Part shown: positions 59,474 to 64,000 of the stretch, piece by piece
Layout of the letters: every line of letters starts with the position of its first letter
How positions within the stretch are numbered: the first letter of the stretch is position 1
Assembly (NCBI RefSeq): GCF_030247185.1
Contig: NC_080571.1
Location: forward strand, 254,421,771 to 254,485,770
From: Malaya genurostris
Lineage: Eukaryota > Arthropoda > Insecta > Diptera > Culicidae
Length of the DNA stretch: 64,000 bases
Direction: 5' to 3'
The notes under the pieces: model-generated
Seen by the model: the letters and a program-made list of their open reading frames with translations, nothing else
Databases searched by the model: none
What the model was told of the DNA's origin: nothing
Program-made: the position numbers and the translations under genes

Positions 59474-60689
59474 CATCATGTTGGCTTTTAACAAGATTGT
59501 CTTATTAAAATGTCAATGAATACCATCAAGTGTAAATTCTTTGCTTTTTATCTGTAGCATCAATCTACATTTTTTAGCCATTTAAAATCATTATGATTAT
59601 TATTATCAGGATATTAAAACTGGGAAAATGTCTAGACATTATTTCAGCTGTTACATCATTTTTGATTATTTGACACCAATCAAATTAACTTTAAATGTTC
59701 AAGTTCAAGTTTAAAATGAAATCATTAGAAACAGAAGGGAACGGTATTTTTTTAATTGATTTTTTCAGTAAATTTTTAATACTTCAATATTTTAATTTCA
59801 GTTCAAAAGAACATCAAGAGGGATACGTTGTCGTTCTGTAATTCAACTTAGAACTTCAAAATACTAAAAGCTAGTCACATCACATTTATTCGCGAATTTA
59901 ACGGCTCGTGATTCCTATGTCTAGGAAATACTAGTTAGATTTCCGGATCAATCAATTTAAAATTGGTTTATTTATGGTTTATGGTTCCCCGAAAAATTCT
60001 CTCCAAAATAAATTTCAACAGTTGGTTTTATGGATCTAGTAACAAAATTCGGGAGCTTGTTTCATTTATTAATGTTTTCGGATCCGAAATTTTTCATTCC
60101 TAGCTCCACTTTTTTCATGATGAAATTATATCACAAAATTATGACATTTTCACATTATAGACTGTTGATGAAATACAAAAATTACTAATTACTATAACAC
60201 TCATAGATAATAATTAGGAAAATCATAAGACTGTTTGTGACAATCTCTACCTCTTAATGGAACTAATTTCATAATTTTGTAAGTCTTATGAAAATCTCAG
60301 TTACTTTCTCCTCAGTGACCGGTTCTCTCACACTTCTTCTTCAATACCATTTTTGTACAATTAGTAGTTTCCGAGTTACGGCGATATGAAAAAAGTGCAT
60401 AGAAAAAATCATTCGTTTTAAAAATTAGTTTTGAGCCGAATTCGTCTCTTCATTTGTGAAAAAATAAATGGTTTGTCATATTGAAGTCTGATGACCTGCT
60501 ACACATTTCGGGAATTGCTTAAATGCTTTCGTACCTAAACCAAACTGTTTGTTTTTTAAACAATATCTAAAGTAGGTGGAATTACATGAGTTTGGGGAGT
60601 AAGGAATCTGTTTTTGTTCCACTAGATGGCTATGGTGAATAGAATTTGTGAAGTATTTTTACTCGTTGTCATAGTGGATCAAGTTCTCG
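59474..60689. other. Unassigned AT-rich DNA
   Basis: No gene recognised. Confidence 0.45.
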
Positions 60690-62315
60690 GAGGTGGCTGG
60701 AAAACTTAGGTAACATTTTTTGCACTTCTTTTTCTTGGATATTGCTGAACCGAACCGAAATTATGGGATAAAATGTGCGAAAAATGAAAATAAGTGTATT
60801 AACTTTTTGTGGAGATGGTTGAACCGATTTCCACAAACGCAGATTCAAAAGAAAGGTCTAATGGTCATTTAGAAAATTCCTGATTTTTATCCGAATTCCG
60901 GTTCCGGAATTACAGGGTGATAAGTGTAAAAATGTCAATTTCCAATTGGTTCAATGAGTCTGATATTTCTATACAAAATGAGTCTGATATTTCTATACAA
61001 ATCTTCTTAATTGCATCTGGACCCGTCTTCGATTCCAGAATTACAGGTTAAAGAGTGTTGAACATTTCAAGCAGTTATACAGAGCAGTGATACAAAACAT
61101 TGAAAAATGGGATTGTTGGGTGCCCAAATCAGTTCCCATCGATAGGTCTCATCAGTTGACGGCCAAATGTATCCGTTCCAGCTATAGCAGGCCCCGGCTT
61201 CGGTTCCGGAAACACCGGAAATAGTGATCACCAACTCTAACATAGAACGAATTCACTTTTCTCTGAGATGGCTTGAGCGATATTAGCAAACTTAGAATCA
61301 AATGAAAGGTTTGGTTATGATTCCATACATAACTACTGAATTTTATCTGGATTTGACTTCCGGTTCCGAAATTACAAGGTGATGAGTGTACAAAATTTTA
61401 AACCGCCCTAGAATGTGCACCGGTGTGCACAATACCGTCTCTACGAACAAAACAGACTGTGTGTGGTGTTCGATTTCATACATGCGATAATGAGAATGAA
61501 AACCAATACCAAAGCTCGATTTTGAAAACACAAGCGAGTCCATCGGCGCCGAGCACACATGAGCCCGAGATTTCATACGTTTTGAAGAAAACAAATACAC
61601 AACGCAGATCACCAACGTGCGATTTTTGTTAAATACGGTGCTAAGGTAGAGACAAATCATAGCTACCTTAAGAGAAACAAAAAAAAATTTCAATAGATTG
61701 AAGTATATTTGAAAATATATTTGCATCAAAACTGCATGCTTCGCGATGCATATAAAATTTTTACAGCTGGTAGTACAGTTATATCAAACCGGCGGTGTTG
61801 TGACATCAACGAATATTGTAAATAATATTTACATACATGTTGGGACCAAAACTGATTGAAAAATAATACCCTGTTTAGCTTGAATTTCATATACAAAAGT
61901 AACGGAAGTGCAGAATTTCATTTGGTTCGTTTATTTTCGAATAATCTGTTTAATCGAAGTAGAGTAAGCCAATCAACTGGAATAAAAACGAAGACTTTGT
62001 ATCTATGATCAATATTTAGAACGAAAAAAAATGTATTGAAATTATTGGTGGTGACAGATATAAATGTTTAACTTTCGTATAATTGACGACACAAAAAAGC
62101 ACGAAGTTTTCGAAGCAGATGGTAAAAAACTATTCGAACTTGTTGATCAGGCTATTTGATGACATTAAACACTTACTGCAACAGTGACAGTCTCTCGACT
62201 CCGGTTCCGGAAACAGCTATTCAAAATGTCTAATATAAAACTTGCATCGATTTCTCGCGAAATTTTTAATAAAAGGTGCACCATTACACCACTAGGTGGA
62301 TTAAAACAGGTTTTC
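60690..62315 (+). repeat. Dispersed family F copy, diverged
   Basis: Interior modules (GGAGATGGTTGAACCGATTT, TCCGGTTCCGGAATTACAGG) are followed by the GTGCACCGGTGTGCAC block near 61415, the TGTTTAGCTTGA / CATATACAAAAGTAAC block near 61873, and the family's 3' end CATTACACCACTAGGTGG, ATTAAAACAG near 62283-62310. The 5' terminus is missing. Open frames inside are not genes. Confidence 0.7.
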
Positions 62316-62344
62316 CTGAAAGCTATCAATGATAACCATAAAAT

Positions 62345-62757
62345 AAGAGATGGTCGGGTGACCAATTTCTTAAACTCGAACCCAACCCGTTCCCGATCGA
62401 AAGTAAAAAACTTTTACCCGTACCCGACCCGAGCCCGAGAATAATTTTTGTTCCAAACTCGAACCCGACCCGTATTCGATAGAAATTAAAATCTTTACCT
62501 GTACTCGTCTCGAAACCGAAAAAATGGGCTCGAATATCCGAAACCCGAGCAAAGTTTCGAACCCGAATCCGACCCGTATTCGTTAAAAATGAAAAAAGTG
62601 TCACCCGTACCCGACCAATGCCCGTCGGGTATTCGAACCCGTTTTTTTGGGTTCGGGTCGGTTACGGATACGGATTCTAATTTTGTATCGATTACGGGTT
62701 GGTTAGGGTTTGGAAGAAAAACAATTCTCGGGCTCGGGTCGGGTACGGGTAAGGTCT
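62345..62757. repeat. CCCGACCCG inverted array
   Basis: The left half carries repeated CGAACCCGACCCGT / ACCCGTACCCGACCCGAGCC; the right half carries their reverse complements, with matching arms at about 62416-62455 and 62703-62755 (shared TACCCGACCCGAGCCCGAGA). Seven-base CCCGACC-type units repeat throughout. There is no gene. It is read as a foldback-like or simple-repeat-derived element. Confidence 0.65.
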
Positions 62758-62800
62758 AATGCACAGAGGTCTGCTTTTGTGATCTAGTCGAGTGCATCTT

Positions 62801-63074
62801 ATACCGTTTTCGTTTTTGAACCTACACGCGGGCGACTTTGACTCCGAGTAAAACGAACACGTGGTACGCACCCTGAACAACAACTCATAAAAAAGAAAAA
62901 ATAAACAAACTCGCATGGATGCGTAGTGCGACCGAGAAAATTTTCATAGGGAAACTACGCGATTGGAGTCCGATATAGAGGGACGCCAGGTTGCTAAGAC
63001 AAACGTATCAAAAGTTGTTTGGGCGGCTCTGGGTCAGCTCTCGGGCTGCTCTGATCAATAAACGAAAACGGTAT
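62801..63074. mobile_element. ATACCGTTTTCGTTT MITE, complete (274 bp)
   Basis: Perfect 15 bp inverted ends ATACCGTTTTCGTTT at 62801-62815 and 63060-63074. If the TA inside each end is the target duplication, the element is 62804-63071 of Tc1/mariner type. Its left 198 bp match 29622-29797 in reverse. Confidence 0.75.
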
Positions 63075-64000
63075 TCATGAATTTGTATTGGAAATTATCA
63101 ACCCGAATTCAAGTCCGAAATATCCTCGAAGAAAAAAAATAATGAGTCTGTTTGATTGACAAAAGCAGTGCTGGGAAACTCATGATCAGAAAAAGCTCAT
63201 TACATTATCACTCGTGAAAAATTATATTATATTTTCATCAAATGACTGCGATATTTTCGATGTACGTAGGGTGGTCAATATGAACAATATATATTCCAAC
63301 TAGGGACTATAGTGACGAGAGACAGTTTTAATTCCAGCTGGTTGATGTACACTGCACTGTTTAGATTAAACCCAATAAAACCAAAGATAAATTCAAGACT
63401 ATAATGTCCCATACGATTCATTGAAAAATATTGGGTAAGCAATTGTGAACCAGTAGGCTCAGTGATAATGTAATTTTATGAACCCTTCGTTAAAATAAAT
63501 TATAATGGCTAGCTCTTGCAAAATGTCATGGAAGCAATACAAGTTAGAAAGAACACAAGCATATGTTTATATTCAGCACATAATGATTTCTTGCTTAAAA
63601 TGACTTTAATGCTTCGTGAAATGAGACAATAATCAACTGAATAAAATTTAGCTATAATTCTAAGAAATTTTTACTTTCGAATTTTAAGAATTACTGGGTA
63701 TGCAACAGAATAGCTCAATGTCACTCATACTGTAACTTGATATTTTTTCAAACATAAACAAATATTGTCATTGTTACGACGTATGTAGCGATCAGACGCT
63801 TGATGTTTTGCTTCAAACGACTGAAACTGACAGTGAACCAAGCTCGTCCTATAAAAATGATGCCTGAGAAATCGCAGATCACTTCATCTTTGATAAAATG
63901 CTATTCAGCTTGAGTTTAATTTATGGAAGTAACAGGAGTACAGCATTTTGCAAGTCTCAAACACACAGCAGGCGCAGCGTTTGGATGGTGCATATAAATT
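63075..64000. other. Unassigned DNA to the window edge
   Basis: No gene recognised. From about 63900 the sequence (CTATTCAGCTTGAGTTTAAT, GGAAGTAACAGGAGTACAG) resembles the family F interior at 61873 and 37985, so another family F copy probably starts or continues beyond the edge. Confidence 0.4.

Noticed and set aside
61343..61729. 128-codon minus-strand frame
   Set aside because: It lies within a family F copy and has no domain; first codon and composition fit a chance frame.

Overview
The window reads as intergenic or intronic DNA of a culicine (Aedes-like) mosquito. Base composition is AT-rich, there is no operon-like gene layout, and no host protein-coding gene could be recognised with confidence. 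What can be identified is a dense, nested collection of transposable elements of kinds typical of mosquitoes: an I-clade non-LTR retrotransposon, a tRNA-headed SINE of the Feilai type, Tc1/mariner-superfamily relics with DD37E, DD37D and DD34D-type signatures, hAT-type and other MITEs, and a large dispersed repeat family (called family F here) with a modular interior. Organism and family assignments come from sequence reading and memory of the families; no database was searched.

Layout. 1-9.4 kb: mostly unassigned AT-rich DNA, with three related MITE copies (2.4, 5.1 and 5.4 kb; the third carries tRNA-like Pol III boxes) and an array of ~105-122 bp tandem repeats (4.4-5.1 kb). 9.4-11.6 kb: a family F copy split by a ~1.39 kb insertion rich in microsatellites and bounded by a 25 bp direct repeat. 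12.2-19.0 kb: a short 5'-truncated I-like copy, then a complete 6.09 kb I-clade element on the minus strand (poly(A), 3'UTR, ORF2, ORF1, 5'UTR) with a 10 bp target-site duplication. ORF1 is open; ORF2 is a single reading frame broken only by two TAA codons. 19.0-32.8 kb: a leader-like stretch with seven 16-nt stem-loops, a SINE fragment, decayed ITm transposases, a 340 bp TA-flanked MITE, a second tandem-repeat array, and a 715 bp element whose ends are arrays of TTCGCCGAA. 31.9-38.5 kb: a mariner relic, inverted and direct family F copies, and a second TTCGCCGAA element. 38.6-47.8 kb: a complete SINE with target-site duplication, one weak secreted-peptide-like ORF, two hAT-type MITEs with 8 bp duplications, a ~1.2 kb spaced direct duplication, a striking ~224 bp palindrome beside a reverse-transcriptase fragment, and a mariner with both terminal inverted repeats. 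50.2-51.4 kb: a nearly full-span DD37E transposase relic immediately followed by a 252 bp MITE. 53.2-55.5 kb and 60.7-62.3 kb: more family F. 57.0-59.5 kb: a nest made of an ORF1-only (gag-only) retroelement bounded by an 11 bp duplication, carrying an I-like fragment with its own 12 bp duplication, next to an internally deleted DD37D transposon with perfect 28 bp termini.

How the parts work together. The I-clade ORF1 (nucleic-acid chaperone with three zinc knuckles) and ORF2 (endonuclease, reverse transcriptase, RNase H) would form the ribonucleoprotein that inserts copies by target-primed reverse transcription; the two truncated copies at 12.2 and 58.0 kb share its 3' end and are its expected by-products. 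The ORF1-only element has complete ends but no enzyme, so it would depend on a partner element. Target-site duplications were read directly and give a relative order of insertion at several loci.
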